Shown here piece after piece: positions 55,601 to 64,000 of a stretch of 64,000 bases of DNA (its first letter is position 1; the number at the start of each line of letters is the position of its first letter). The DNA is taken from positions 248,001-312,000 of the forward strand of contig NZ_FODR01000004.1 of NCBI RefSeq assembly GCF_900110415.1. The letters run 5' to 3'. A program made the translations under genes and the position numbers. The notes under the pieces are model-generated. The model saw only the letters and a list, made by a program, of their open reading frames with translations, did no database searches and was not told where the DNA came from. This DNA comes from Mucilaginibacter sp. OK283. Its GTDB lineage: Bacteria; Bacteroidota; Bacteroidia; Sphingobacteriales; Sphingobacteriaceae.

Positions 55601-56161
55601 AAAACTAAATATTAACACCCCGTTTTGAACATTGTCATCAGGAACGTGCAGGTTATATGAACCATTTCCATCGCTAACAGCTACGGCATTTGTCCCTTTT
55701 AGTTTAACGCTTACACCTGGTAGGGGCTGGCCGGTTTCGTCGGTAATTTTACCCGTAATGGTTACAGGGGGCACCGGCGGGGCATTATCCATCAGGTCGG
55801 CCTTTGGTTTTAAAATAATGGTTTTGTCAAAAATCTGGTAGGTAAAAGGCTGGCCTGCAAAACATTCTTTCAATACGGTTTCTAAGGGCACATCTTTAAC
55901 TTCAATAGAAATCTTTTTTGTTTTTTGAAGCAACTCGTCAGTATATAAAAAACTGTAATTAACCTGCTTGTTAATTTGCTGGAATATCTTCTGCAATGAA
56001 ACATTTTTTTCTGACAGGGTAACAGTTTGCGAATACGAGATTGCGCTTACGTGCATACTGCATACCAGTAAAATAACAGTGGTTAGTTTCATAATCAGGA
56101 GTGTTTTAAATACCGGCTTGCGCAGCCGGTAAAAACATTCATAGTAAAAATTAAAATTCAT
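52619..56161 (-). CDS. SusC/RagA TonB-dependent transporter with STN signalling domain
   Basis: SusC-like proteins import oligosaccharides across the outer membrane using TonB. The 1180 residues comprise a signal region (MKLTTVILLVCSMHVSAISYSQ lies at about 24-45, preceded by a short charged start), an STN domain (about 50-118, VNYSFLYTDELLQ, KISIEVKDVPLETVLKE), a carboxypeptidase-regulatory-like domain (about 130-215, GKITDETGQPLPGVSVKLKG), a plug (LSEVVVIGYGTQKR, IRGNRSLNATNDPLFVVDG) and a barrel. The STN domain is the part that talks to FecR-type anti-sigma factors, and fecR lies 149 bp upstream. Confidence 0.94.
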   Translation of the reverse strand: MNFNFYYECFYRLRKPVFKTLLIMKLTTVILLVCSMHVSAISYSQTVTLSEKNVSLQKIFQQINKQVNYSFLYTDELLQKTKKISIEVKDVPLETVLKECFAGQPFTYQIFDKTIILKPKADLMDNAPPVPPVTITGKITDETGQPLPGVSVKLKGTNAVAVSDGNGSYNLHVPDDNVQNGVLIFSFIGFRTQEVTLGTSLVVDVKLIPESRSLSEVVVIGYGTQKRGDVSSAIASVNVEKMDKVPAANLSTALQGQAPGLVVRPSSYRPGAGSAIRIRGNRSLNATNDPLFVVDGVPVSYSIDDINPLDIESVDILKDASATAIYGSRGANGVIQITTKKGKAGKVTVNYSGSTSFDNILRKLNVFDGPDYAQFKRDAYVGGKSYNSGLSTTSSSQRYFPDPASDYKLFGADPNVLNKVMAGYSFTKYDPTNGIFDVATRPTTDAEKALLSSLGYPVLDNVAIYDASKVPTFDWQSKALRTGSTQNHNFSIAGGSEKFSNAFSLGYLKQNGIIPGQDYRRYSISNSATFRPVSYFSAGSNITYANAIQNTGSDIYSAASGQLPLAEPYDSSGNFVLFPGNDSNIINPLNDVTNIINENRVSHLLANVYVQANIYKGLTLKSTFGADVSSARNGTFNGSISSSRAGGAANASFNTSSNLTWTLQNQLSYSTTIGKKHDLSVTAVQELLKDRRDSTNASAAGLNYESQRWYSLQNNATGVVTYKGGYSQYQLASFLGRVIYAYNSRYILTLAERYDGSSVLSEQHKGKAFPSGSVAWRIDQENFMRAVNFVDQLKLRGGIGSVGNSGIRPYLTNGTLNLSYYNFGVSPAQGYAPNGLPLPDLTWEKTVTKNIGLDYGLFKGRISGSIDVYESNSNEIQPQKLPDASGYSNITVNLGKVRNRGIEVALSTVNINQGGFKWTTDFVFSKNNEAITSLDGSGNNNVSSQWFIGAPIRSYYDYKKQGIFQNSDALPGGILYDYFWKKAGNKANTALQPGRIRVQDLNGDTTITEADKTLLGSPNPQWTGSINSTLSYKGFELSAFVYISHGGLVRDPRPSLVGRYQSIKLNYWTPTNPSNDYPQPNLTSDIPLYWQANGFRDGSFIRVRSILLSYQLPASLLNKIKMRSLSFSVNAVNPFLFSKYKTYDPETMPYSSSYPSSSTNNPGPTSYSYRSLVFGIKAGL

Positions 56162-56310
56162 ACTTTTACATCATATAGGTTGAATAATCAATTGGTTAGT
56201 AATCGCATACGGCCAGCTATTGATCCTGTATCTGCCGGGGGCGCTCCAACGCTTCCGGTTTTTTTGATCAATGCCTTCTAATTGTTTTTTTTCTTAAATT
56301 TTGGAAGCCT

Positions 56311-57507
56311 TTACCTGCTTACGGTAATTTTGCGGCCATCAATCCCGAAATGAACCCCTCCTGTAAGTTCAAGCATATTTAATATTTGCGACAGGTTGTT
56401 ATTGCGTGATATACTTCCCGAAATGTGGGTTTGAGGTATTCCGTCTTTGTATTCCACTTCAACATTGTACCACCTGGCAATTTGTTTCATTACACTTTCC
56501 ATGTCTTCCCCGTCAAAAATGAAAAGATCATTTTTCCAGGCTACAGATTTACTAACATCAATGGGCTGTATTTTAATTTTCGGCGAGTTTAGTTTAATAT
56601 AGGCCTGTTGCCCCGGCATTATTGTTTTGCTGCGCCCGCCTGTGTATATTTTAACCGATCCTTCAAGTAAAGTGGTTTTTACGGCTTTTTCATCGTTGTA
56701 AGCATGTATGTTAAAATGGGTACCCAGTACCTGTACCACCGTGTTGTTTGCAAATACTTTAAAAGGCTTCAATTTATTTTTGGCAACTTCAAAATAAGCC
56801 TCGCCGGTTAAATAAACCTTACGCTCAAGCTGGTTAAATACCATTGGGAATTTTAAAGACGATGCAGAGTTTAGCCAAACCATACTACCATCTGGCAACA
56901 ATATTTTGTATTTGCACCCGGTAGGGGTAGTAATAGCATCAAGTTGGTTTTTAACAAGATTGCCGATACTATCAGTTATATGGTAACTAACAAGGCCTTT
57001 GTTAACGCTGATTTTTATGCCAGCGTAATTTTTAACAATCCCGGCCATCCGACCGTTTATGGTTATTACGGAACCGTCGGCCAAAGTAAGTTTAGCTTTA
57101 TCCGTCCCCGGGGGGACGTCATTTTTGTAGGATGTATTTTGCGATGCTGCAGCTTGTTGTTTTACGGGCTGGGGGCTTTTATAAAATATAACGATCACAG
57201 AAAACAGGATAAGGATGGCTGCCGCATACTTCCACTTTAGCATGAAATAATAAACCTTATTGGTAAAGGATGTTTTTTGTGTACGAATAACAATGTTTTG
57301 CCAGGCGTCGCCTGTTTTTATAGAGGCGAGGAAATCCAGGTCGGCCTTTGTCAATTCCTCGTCCTGCAGGTTCTCCATGAGCAAAGCATTTTCGGGCTTC
57401 GCGTTTATCCAGGCATTCAGCTCAATTTCTTCAATTGCAGATAACTCTCCTTTCAGGCGCCTGGCAATAAGGGCAGCATACCGGTAGGCTTCGTAATTGT
57501 TGTCCAT
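56311..57507 (-). CDS. FecR-type anti-sigma factor
   Basis: FecR proteins hold an ECF sigma factor until the outer-membrane receptor signals that substrate is bound. The 398-residue protein has a cytoplasmic N-terminal segment (about 1-90), one membrane helix (about 93-110, AAAILILFSVIVIFY), a periplasmic FecR domain (about 125-225, GTDKAKLTLADGSVI, EVAKNKLKPFKVFA) and a C-terminal STN-like/DUF4974 domain (FDGEDMESVMKQIARWYNVEV). It lies between the sigma gene, 117 bp upstream, and susC. Confidence 0.93.
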   Translation of the reverse strand: MDNNYEAYRYAALIARRLKGELSAIEEIELNAWINAKPENALLMENLQDEELTKADLDFLASIKTGDAWQNIVIRTQKTSFTNKVYYFMLKWKYAAAILILFSVIVIFYKSPQPVKQQAAASQNTSYKNDVPPGTDKAKLTLADGSVITINGRMAGIVKNYAGIKISVNKGLVSYHITDSIGNLVKNQLDAITTPTGCKYKILLPDGSMVWLNSASSLKFPMVFNQLERKVYLTGEAYFEVAKNKLKPFKVFANNTVVQVLGTHFNIHAYNDEKAVKTTLLEGSVKIYTGGRSKTIMPGQQAYIKLNSPKIKIQPIDVSKSVAWKNDLFIFDGEDMESVMKQIARWYNVEVEYKDGIPQTHISGSISRNNNLSQILNMLELTGGVHFGIDGRKITVSR

Positions 57508-57624
57508 AAATAATATTTAGGTTGTGCCTGGGGGCACATAACTGGTAATATTAATAAGGACACTTGAATGTAACAAGGGGGTGACAGAGGATGAAAAAAA
57601 ATATTTTAGAGAAAAAGCCCGAAA

Positions 57625-58188
57625 TTAAAAACAGGAAAATGCAATTAATACAACAAAAAGCTCGGGACTCAAATTGCCCCGCAGTACTTTAAGGGCCCTT
57701 TGTTTTTGGGTTTTCACCGTATTAACTGATATACCCAATACATCGGCTATTTGATTGTTTTTCATATCATCCAGGTAGCTCATCCGGAATATTTGCTGGC
57801 AGCTGCCGGGCAGTAATTGAATTGCCTGGTATATCTCGGCCAGTACTTCGGTCCTGATAATGGTATGAAATATGGTTTCGTCAGCAGGAATGCCATGCAG
57901 GCTGTTCATATGCTGTTCGGCCACCTTATTATGCCTGATAACATTTAGGCTGGCATTTTTTACCGTACTGTAAAGGAAATTTTTTATGGCCACCGGATTG
58001 CTGGAAACATGATTGCAGTTATCCCAGAATTTCACAAAAGCATCCTGGGCAATATCCTCGGCCTGTGGTTTATTGTTAATGATCTGGTACGAAAAATAAA
58101 CCAGTCGGTTGTAATAATCGTCGAATAAATTTTTTAAATCAGTTTCGCTGTAGGTTTTACTTTGAATATCTAAAACATTGTTTTCCAT
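57625..58188 (-). CDS. ECF-type RNA polymerase sigma factor
   Basis: The 187-residue protein has sigma region 2 (YYNRLVYFSYQIINNKPQAEDIAQDAFVKFWD is the region; key part AEDIAQDAFVKFW) and region 4 (SYLDDMKNNQIADVLGISVNTVKTQ). It belongs to the Bacteroidota group paired with FecR and SusC/TonB transducers. When released it should direct transcription of susC, susD and probably itself. It is the first gene of the minus-strand block. Upstream lies the shared 13-mer and a CAGGAC pair. Confidence 0.93.
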   Translation of the reverse strand: MENNVLDIQSKTYSETDLKNLFDDYYNRLVYFSYQIINNKPQAEDIAQDAFVKFWDNCNHVSSNPVAIKNFLYSTVKNASLNVIRHNKVAEQHMNSLHGIPADETIFHTIIRTEVLAEIYQAIQLLPGSCQQIFRMSYLDDMKNNQIADVLGISVNTVKTQKQRALKVLRGNLSPELFVVLIAFSCF

Positions 58189-58565
58189 TACAGATAAAGT
58201 TATAACAGTCAGGTACAGGAAGATGTTATTTAATAAGCAGGTTTAAACTTGCGGCTTATGATAATAATTGGTTTAACTAATGTAGAAATAAATTCACCGC
58301 CATGTGTCCTGCTGTGTCCTGTACTAAATAGAGTACAGGTTTTATCAAGCCTAATCTCATGAAAAAAGTGAAAAGGCTATCTACATCAGTATGGAACAGG
58401 ATGGTATTGAATAGTTTATTCTTTAATATTGACTCCTGCAATCTAAATTATTCAAAGGATACAGCGTCCTTTTCATTAATGATTCATAACCAATTGGAAA
58501 ATTTGAGAAAAATCAGCTTGTGCTGCCGTTTGGCCTTTTATCTGCTTTTAAAAAACACCATACAT
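58189..58565. promoter_or_regulatory. Divergent regulatory region between the sigma gene and the fourth esterase
   Basis: AGATAAAGTTATA at 58192-58204 is the complement of the 13-mer TATAACTTTATCT seen at 32846-32858. GTCCTG occurs at 58306-58311 and 58316-58321, exactly 10 bp apart; on the minus strand this reads CAGGAC twice. It overlaps a perfect inverted repeat, CCTGTAC (58318-58324) and GTACAGG (58333-58339), with an 8-bp spacer. An open frame upstream of the esterase start at 58359-58565 carries no signal peptide or family sequence and is treated as leader. Confidence 0.5.
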
Positions 58566-59354
58566 ATGAGTACCAAAATTAAACCTAAAGGCCTGTTATT
58601 TACCGGCATTTTAATAGGCGCTGTGCTGCTTATGTCGTTTATTATTACACCTGGCCGGGTCACCGTTTACCTGGCGGGTGATTCCACTATGGCCATAAAG
58701 CAGCCTAAAGCTTTTCCCGAGACAGGCTGGGGGATGCCTTTCAGTTTGTTATTTGATAGCACCGTAACAGTTGATAACCGCGCACAAAACGGCCGGAGTA
58801 CCAAAACATTTATCAGCGAAGGTTTGTGGGATGGTATTGTAAGCAGCTTACATGAGGGCGATTATGTATTTATACAATTTGGCCACAATGACGAAGTACC
58901 CACCAAAAAAAGCTACATCAACGAACAGGGATATAGGGATAATTTAGAAAGGTTCATCCGGGAAACAAGAGACAAAAAGGCAATTCCGGTATTGCTGACG
59001 CCCGTGGCACGAAGAAAGTTTGATACAACGGGTACCGTTGTTGGTACACATGAGGTATATTCGGCAATAGTGCGTAAACTGGCCGAAGAACAAAAAGTGC
59101 CACTAATTGACCTGGATAGAGAGAGCCAGGCTTTATTGCAAAAGTTAGGGCCCGAAGAATCAAAAAAATTATTTAACTACCTGGCTCCGGGCGAGAGTAT
59201 TAACTATCCTAACGGCCAGGCTGATAATACGCATTTTAGTAAATTGGGGGCCCAAAAAATAGCGGGGATTGTTCTAAAAGGAATCCGGTTGTTAAAGCTT
59301 GACCTTGCGCGGCATATCGCGCTTTCAAACCTTAAACCTGTAGATGAAAAATAA
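58566..59354 (+). CDS. CE12-like rhamnogalacturonan acetylesterase (fourth)
   Basis: The 262-residue protein, started at ATG 58566, has a membrane or signal segment (about 9-28) and SGNH blocks LAGDSTMAIKQ (nucleophile Ser), AQNGRSTKTF, FGHNDEVPTKK and DNTHFSKLG (catalytic Asp and His). Starting at an upstream ATG (58359) would add 69 residues without a signal peptide, so it is not used. It is closest in pattern to the C-terminal half of the first esterase gene (shared DNTHF and the ARRKF/SRRAF type stretch). It stands divergent from the sigma gene. Confidence 0.87.
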   Translation: MSTKIKPKGLLFTGILIGAVLLMSFIITPGRVTVYLAGDSTMAIKQPKAFPETGWGMPFSLLFDSTVTVDNRAQNGRSTKTFISEGLWDGIVSSLHEGDYVFIQFGHNDEVPTKKSYINEQGYRDNLERFIRETRDKKAIPVLLTPVARRKFDTTGTVVGTHEVYSAIVRKLAEEQKVPLIDLDRESQALLQKLGPEESKKLFNYLAPGESINYPNGQADNTHFSKLGAQKIAGIVLKGIRLLKLDLARHIALSNLKPVDEK

Positions 59355-59756
59355 GAGGTGATTATTATGTCGCTAACTGCAGCGCCCACAATGTAAACTG
59401 ATTTTTTTGTGTAATTAACTCATTGTAAGTATATTATTGCATTTAGATCGTGTGATGCTCAACCGAAGATAGCCGGTTGCGTTGCGCCGATATTTATAGG
59501 TTTTCTCGTGGCGAAAAAATTGCGTCAAAAAAAATAAATTTTAAAACAATTTCTCGAATATTTGTTTTATTTGCTGTCTGATTGCCGATGCTTTATTATA
59601 CCTGAAAAATATTTTCTTTGTAATATTTTAGCCTTAACTGTTTAGAAATTTACTGTCGCTTTTTTATCTTTACTATAACGGATTTAACCATGCGTTGCTT
59701 CCCGTTGTTTATGTAACAGCTATTTTAAATAAACTGATCACAATTTAACTCTTCTC
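59355..59756. other. AT-rich leader region before the sensor kinase gene, no gene seen
   Basis: Four hundred bases with short frames only. A-rich and T-rich stretches are frequent, especially 59515-59640. The kinase promoter must lie here, but no clear consensus element was found. Confidence 0.45.
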
Positions 59757-62700
59757 ATGAAGGACGACATTTTAGAAAACATCTTGAATGAAGCCGGCGT
59801 TACACAGGCTGACACCGAGACCCTTGACCTTAAGGAATTACTTAAAGTACTGTCACTTGTTAAAGGGGGCAGGCTTAATGTGCGCATGCCGGTAACCCAG
59901 GCCGGCATCAACGGCCGCATTTGCGAAGTACTCAACGATATTATCGATATGAACGAGCGCTTTGTGGCCGAGATATCTGCTGCCGAGAAAACCATTGGCA
60001 AAAGGGGTAACCTGGGCAAACGCATCGAACTATCGGATGCTAAAGGTGAGTGGGCCAGCGGTGTAAATTCATTAAACAACCTCATCGAAGATCTTACGTC
60101 GCCTACGCTGGAAATTGCGGGTATGATTAATTCCGTAGCCAACGGAGACTTATCTAAACATATCCCCTTAGAGATAAAAGGTCATCCGCTAAAAGGGGAG
60201 TTCCTGCGCATAGCTAAGGAATCAAACCAGATGCTTTCCAAACTCCAGCTGTTCTCCATGGAAGTAACCCGTGTAGCCCGGCAGGTAGGCTCGGAAGGTA
60301 AGCTGGGCGAGCAGGCCAAAATTAAAGGCGTAGCGGGCGTGTGGGCCGAACTTACCGACTCGGTAAACCAGATGGCCGGTAACTTAACGGCCCAGGTGCG
60401 TAATGTGGCAGCGGTAACAACCGCAGTTGCCAAGGGCGACCTTTCCCGGAAGATCACGGTAGAGGCCAAAGGCGAAATCCTTGAGCTGAAAAATACCATC
60501 AATACGATGGTAGATCAGCTCAACTCTTTTTCATCCGAGGTAACCCGTGTGGCGCTCGAGGTAGGTACCGAAGGTAAGCTGGGCGGCCAGGCCAAGGTAC
60601 CGGGTGTTGCCGGTACCTGGAAAGACTTAACAGATTCTGTAAACCGTATGGCGGGTAACCTTACCTCGCAGGTACGTAATATAGCCGGCGTAACCACTGC
60701 GGTGGCTAACGGCGACCTTTCTAAAAAAATTACGGTAGACGTAAAAGGCGAAATGCTCGAGCTGAAAAAAACCATCAATACGATGGTGGATCAGCTTAAC
60801 TCTTTCGCATCCGAAGTAACACGTGTTGCGCTCGAGGTAGGTACCGAAGGTAAATTGGGTGGCCAGGCCCGGGTAAAAGGCGTTGGTGGTGTTTGGAAAG
60901 ACCTTACCGACTCGGTAAACCAGATGGGAAGTAACCTTACCGACCAGGTACGTAATATTGCGGGTGTAACAACCGCTGTGGCCAAGGGCGACCTTTCACG
61001 AAAAATTACGGTGGATGCCAAAGGCGAGTTGCTGGAATTGAAAAATACCATCAATACGATGGTGGATCAGCTTAACTCTTTTTCTTCGGAGGTAACCCGC
61101 GTGGCCCGTGAGGTAGGTTCCGAAGGGCAGTTAGGTGGCCAGGCCAACGTGCCGGGTGTAGGTGGTACCTGGAAGGATTTGACCGACTCGGTAAACCAGA
61201 TGGCGGGTAACTTAACCGGGCAGGTACGTAACATTGCCGAAGTAACCACCGCGGTGGCCAAAGGCGATTTATCCAAAAAAATCACGGTTGACGTACAGGG
61301 CGAAATGCTGGAACTGAAGATCACCATTAATACTATGGTGGATCAATTAAATTCCTTCGGTTCGGAGGTAACGCGGGTGGCCCGGGAGGTAGGTTCGGAG
61401 GGGCAATTAGGTGGCCAGGCGAACGTACCGGGGGTCGGTGGGACATGGAAGGATTTAACCGACTCGGTAAATAAAATGGCCGATAACCTTACCTCGCAGG
61501 TACGTAATATTGCGGAGGTAACCACAGCGGTAGCCAAGGGTGACCTTTCCCGGAAAATTACGGTAAACGCGAAGGGTGAGTTGTTAGAGCTTAAAGATAC
61601 GATCAATACCATGGTTGACCAGTTGCGCGGTTTCGCATCCGAAGTAACCCGCGTGGCACGCGAAGTAGGTTCGGAAGGGCAATTAGGCGGCCAGGCCAAC
61701 GTGCCGGGTGTGGATGGTACCTGGAAAGATTTGACCGACTCGGTAAATAAAATGGCGGGTAACCTTACTGCGCAGTTAAGAAATATTGCCGACGTATCGA
61801 TTGCGATTGCCAACGGCGACTTATCGAAAAAGATTACGGTTGACGTTAGGGGCGAGATCCTGCAGCTGAAAGAAACCATCAACACGATGGTTGATCAGTT
61901 GCGTGGTTTTGCATCCGAAGTAACGCGCGTAGCGCGGGAGGTAGGTACCGATGGTAACCTTGGCGGCCAGGCCTTTGTGCCGGGCGTTGCGGGTACCTGG
62001 AAAGATTTGACCGACTCGGTAAACCAGATGTCGAGTAACTTGACATCGCAGGTACGTAACATTGCCGAGGTAACCAAGGCGGTGGCCAGCGGCGACCTTT
62101 CAAAAACGGTTATCATCGACGTAAAAGGCGAGATAATGGACCTTAAAAACACCATCAACACGATGGTGGATCAGCTTAACTCCTTCGCATCCGAAGTAAC
62201 CCGTGTTGCCCGTGAAGTAGGTACCGAAGGTAAGCTGGGTGGCCAGGCGCACGTAAAAGGTGTGGCCGGTACCTGGAAAGATTTAACTGACTCGGTAAAC
62301 CAGATGGCATCCAACCTTACCGGGCAAATTCGTGGTATTGCCAAGGTGGCTACCGGTATTGCCAAAGGAAATCTTAAACAACGCCTCTCCATCAATGCTT
62401 TAGGCGAGGTGGCCCAGCTTACAGATACCATTAACGAAATGATTGATACCCTGGCGGTATTTGCCGATGAGGTAACCACCGTAGCCCGCGAGGTAGGTGT
62501 GCAGGGCCGTTTGGGTGGCCAGGCCAGCGTGCCGGGCGCTTCGGGTACCTGGAAGGATTTGACCGAAAACGTAAATCAGCTGGCACAAAACCTTACTGTA
62601 CAGGTGCGCTCCATATCTGAAGTGGCCTCGGCAGTAACCAAGGGTGACCTTACCCGTACCATACGCGTGGAAGCCAAAGGCGAGCTGGAAGCGTTGAAGG

Positions 62701-64000
62701 ATACCATTAACCAGATGATTGCCAACCTGAAAGGGACAACCTTACGTAACCACGAGCAGGATTGGCTAAAATCAAACCTGGCCAAATTTGCGCAAATGCT
62801 TCAGGGACAGCGCGACCGGAACGCGGTGGCCAACAAAGTACTATCGGAGCTTGCCGAACTGGTGAACGCCCGTTACGGGGCGTTTTATATACTGGAGCAG
62901 CCCGAAGCCGCGGACGAGCCCAAACTGAAACTTTTTGCAGGATATGCTCAAAAGAGCCGCAAGCTCATCAACCAGGAATTTTCGCTTAGCGAGGGGCTGG
63001 TAGGGCAGTGCGCTACAGATAAGGAAAGGATCAGGCTTGCCAATGTACCAAATGAATATTTACAAATTAGTTCGGGTATAGGCAATGCCGCACCTATCGA
63101 CCTGGTGATATTGCCGGTACTTTTTGAAAATAATGTAAAAGCGGTTATCGAACTGGCCTCCTTTGAAAACTTCAGCGATACCCACATCGACTTCCTGGAT
63201 CAGCTTACCGAAAGTATTGGTATCGTGTTAAACAATATTGAAACCAATACCCGTACCGAGGAATTGCTGAGCCAATCGCAGTCATTAGCCAGTGAGCTTT
63301 CGGCGCAACAGGAAGAGTTAAGAAGGGCGAACGACGAGCTGCATGATAAAGGCCGCTCACTGGAGGAAAAGGCCGAGCAGCTTACGCTTACCTCCAAGTA
63401 CAAGTCGGAATTCCTGGCCAACATGTCGCATGAGTTACGCACGCCGCTAAACAGCTTATTGATATTAGCCCAGCAGCTGTTTGAAAACCCCGAAGGTAAC
63501 CTTACCGAAAAGCAGCGGATGTTTGCCAAAACCATCCATTCTTGCGGGGATGACCTTATCCAGCTGATTAATGATATCCTCGACCTTTCGAAGATTGAAT
63601 CGGGAGTTATTGCGGCGGATGTGATGCCGGTTAGCTTTAAAGAGATAGCCTCCTTTGCCGAGTCAACCTTTAAACCGATATCAGAAGCTAAAAACCTGAA
63701 ATTTGAGATCGAAGTAGAGGAAACCCTGCCCGAAATGATGGAGACAGATATGCAGCGCCTTAACCAGATCCTCAAAAACCTGCTCTCCAACGCGTTTAAG
63801 TTCACCGAAAAAGGACGGGTCAAACTTCATATTTTCCGCCCGGCGGCAGATCATGAAAATCCAATTGGCGCCCCGGGCGAAGTAATCGCCTTTTCTATTG
63901 AAGATTCCGGAATCGGCATCTCTAAAAATACCCAGGGAATCATTTTTGAAGCCTTTCAACAGGCCGAAGGTTCAACAAGCCGTAAATACGGTGGTACCGG
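59757..64000 (+). CDS. Soluble HAMP-array hybrid-type sensor histidine kinase (3' end outside window)
   Basis: The frame is open from ATG 59757 to the window end, so 1414 codons are visible. No membrane segment is present. After a divergent HAMP-like start (about 1-168) come nine 92-residue HAMP-type units (about 169-996; each around VTRVAxEVG...GGQA...WKDLTDSVN...GDLSKKI), then a GAF domain (about 1020-1160), a coiled coil, the phospho-acceptor His in [12 protein letters not shown] (near 1224) and the ATPase N-box [12 protein letters not shown] and SGIGIS. GGTG at the last bases is the G2 box. A receiver domain may follow beyond the window. The layout resembles fungal Nik1/DRHK kinases, which sense osmotic stress. 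Confidence 0.9.
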   Translation, partial: MKDDILENILNEAGVTQADTETLDLKELLKVLSLVKGGRLNVRMPVTQAGINGRICEVLNDIIDMNERFVAEISAAEKTIGKRGNLGKRIELSDAKGEWASGVNSLNNLIEDLTSPTLEIAGMINSVANGDLSKHIPLEIKGHPLKGEFLRIAKESNQMLSKLQLFSMEVTRVARQVGSEGKLGEQAKIKGVAGVWAELTDSVNQMAGNLTAQVRNVAAVTTAVAKGDLSRKITVEAKGEILELKNTINTMVDQLNSFSSEVTRVALEVGTEGKLGGQAKVPGVAGTWKDLTDSVNRMAGNLTSQVRNIAGVTTAVANGDLSKKITVDVKGEMLELKKTINTMVDQLNSFASEVTRVALEVGTEGKLGGQARVKGVGGVWKDLTDSVNQMGSNLTDQVRNIAGVTTAVAKGDLSRKITVDAKGELLELKNTINTMVDQLNSFSSEVTRVAREVGSEGQLGGQANVPGVGGTWKDLTDSVNQMAGNLTGQVRNIAEVTTAVAKGDLSKKITVDVQGEMLELKITINTMVDQLNSFGSEVTRVAREVGSEGQLGGQANVPGVGGTWKDLTDSVNKMADNLTSQVRNIAEVTTAVAKGDLSRKITVNAKGELLELKDTINTMVDQLRGFASEVTRVAREVGSEGQLGGQANVPGVDGTWKDLTDSVNKMAGNLTAQLRNIADVSIAIANGDLSKKITVDVRGEILQLKETINTMVDQLRGFASEVTRVAREVGTDGNLGGQAFVPGVAGTWKDLTDSVNQMSSNLTSQVRNIAEVTKAVASGDLSKTVIIDVKGEIMDLKNTINTMVDQLNSFASEVTRVAREVGTEGKLGGQAHVKGVAGTWKDLTDSVNQMASNLTGQIRGIAKVATGIAKGNLKQRLSINALGEVAQLTDTINEMIDTLAVFADEVTTVAREVGVQGRLGGQASVPGASGTWKDLTENVNQLAQNLTVQVRSISEVASAVTKGDLTRTIRVEAKGELEALKDTINQMIANLKGTTLRNHEQDWLKSNLAKFAQMLQGQRDRNAVANKVLSELAELVNARYGAFYILEQPEAADEPKLKLFAGYAQKSRKLINQEFSLSEGLVGQCATDKERIRLANVPNEYLQISSGIGNAAPIDLVILPVLFENNVKAVIELASFENFSDTHIDFLDQLTESIGIVLNNIETNTRTEELLSQSQSLASELSAQQEELRRANDELHDKGRSLEEKAEQLTLTSKYKSEFLANMSHELRTPLNSLLILAQQLFENPEGNLTEKQRMFAKTIHSCGDDLIQLINDILDLSKIESGVIAADVMPVSFKEIASFAESTFKPISEAKNLKFEIEVEETLPEMMETDMQRLNQILKNLLSNAFKFTEKGRVKLHIFRPAADHENPIGAPGEVIAFSIEDSGIGISKNTQGIIFEAFQQAEGSTSRKYGGT
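60261..62744 (+). repeat. Nine tandem 276-bp units encoding HAMP domains
   Basis: Units start at 60261, 60537, 60813, 61089, 61365, 61641, 61917, 62193 and 62469, exactly 276 bp apart (92 codons). Units 2-3 share [13 protein letters not shown], units 4-6 share [13 protein letters not shown], and units 7-9 vary. Where protein sequence is identical (units 4 and 5) many codons differ at silent positions. Confidence 0.92.

Noticed and set aside
58359..58565. Longer N-terminus for the fourth acetylesterase
   Set aside because: The added 69 residues are unrelated to the family and precede the true signal segment; the ATG at 58566 fits better.
60261..62744. Tandem repeats that might be taken for a CRISPR or satellite array
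   Set aside because: The 276-bp units are continuous coding sequence for HAMP domains, with no spacers.
59738..63959. Many minus-strand open frames of similar length over the kinase gene
   Set aside because: They are opposite-strand shadows repeated by the 276-bp units; the plus strand is one long open frame with clear domains.

Overview
The window looks like a chromosomal segment from a Sphingobacteriaceae-type Bacteroidota, most like Mucilaginibacter or Pedobacter; this is an inference from gene content. The pointers are a SusC/SusD pair with its own ECF sigma/FecR switch, an N-acylornithine-type carbamoyltransferase in the arginine cluster, a Bacteroidota-type LptD, and AT-rich spacers with weak Shine-Dalgarno signals. 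No rRNA, tRNA, CRISPR array, prophage or insertion sequence was recognised.

Layout. 1-12.4 kb is housekeeping: the end of a phosphoglycerate dehydrogenase gene, an MCE/MlaD protein, an N-acetylmuramoyl-alanine amidase divergent from lptD, cinA, a 2-oxoacid dehydrogenase E2 and an S9 peptidase. 12.6-27.7 kb is mostly amino-acid biosynthesis on the minus strand: aspartate kinase, then argB-proC, then a second arginine block (acetyltransferase, argG, cupin, argC, argD, carbamoyltransferase). NDH-2, a repeat lipoprotein, a cation/proton antiporter and a PaiB-like protein lie between the two arginine parts. The second block carries G/C-rich inverted repeat pairs that run into coding sequence, and 7-bp tandem arrays directly upstream of two start codons.

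From about 27.9 to 59.4 kb is a large polysaccharide utilisation locus (PUL). Its enzymes point to pectin, specifically rhamnogalacturonan I: four CE12-like acetylesterases, a GH106 rhamnosidase, a PL22-like oligogalacturonate lyase, two GH105/GH88 unsaturated-uronyl hydrolases, a GH31 enzyme, a GH43-like propeller protein, an unassigned (alpha/alpha)6-type enzyme, a FAD-dependent oxidoreductase and rhamnose mutarotase. SusC has an N-terminal STN domain, so it should signal through FecR to the ECF sigma factor. Two convergent GntR/LacI-type regulators sit at the left edge. Short sequences shared by several promoters (ATAACCAGGTA, CAGGAC repeats at 10-bp spacing, TATAACTTTATCT) suggest the enzyme operon, the regulators and the sigma gene are controlled together.

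The last 4.2 kb is the start of a very large soluble hybrid-type sensor kinase with nine HAMP-type units repeating at exactly 276 bp, followed by GAF, HisKA and HATPase domains. It runs off the right end.
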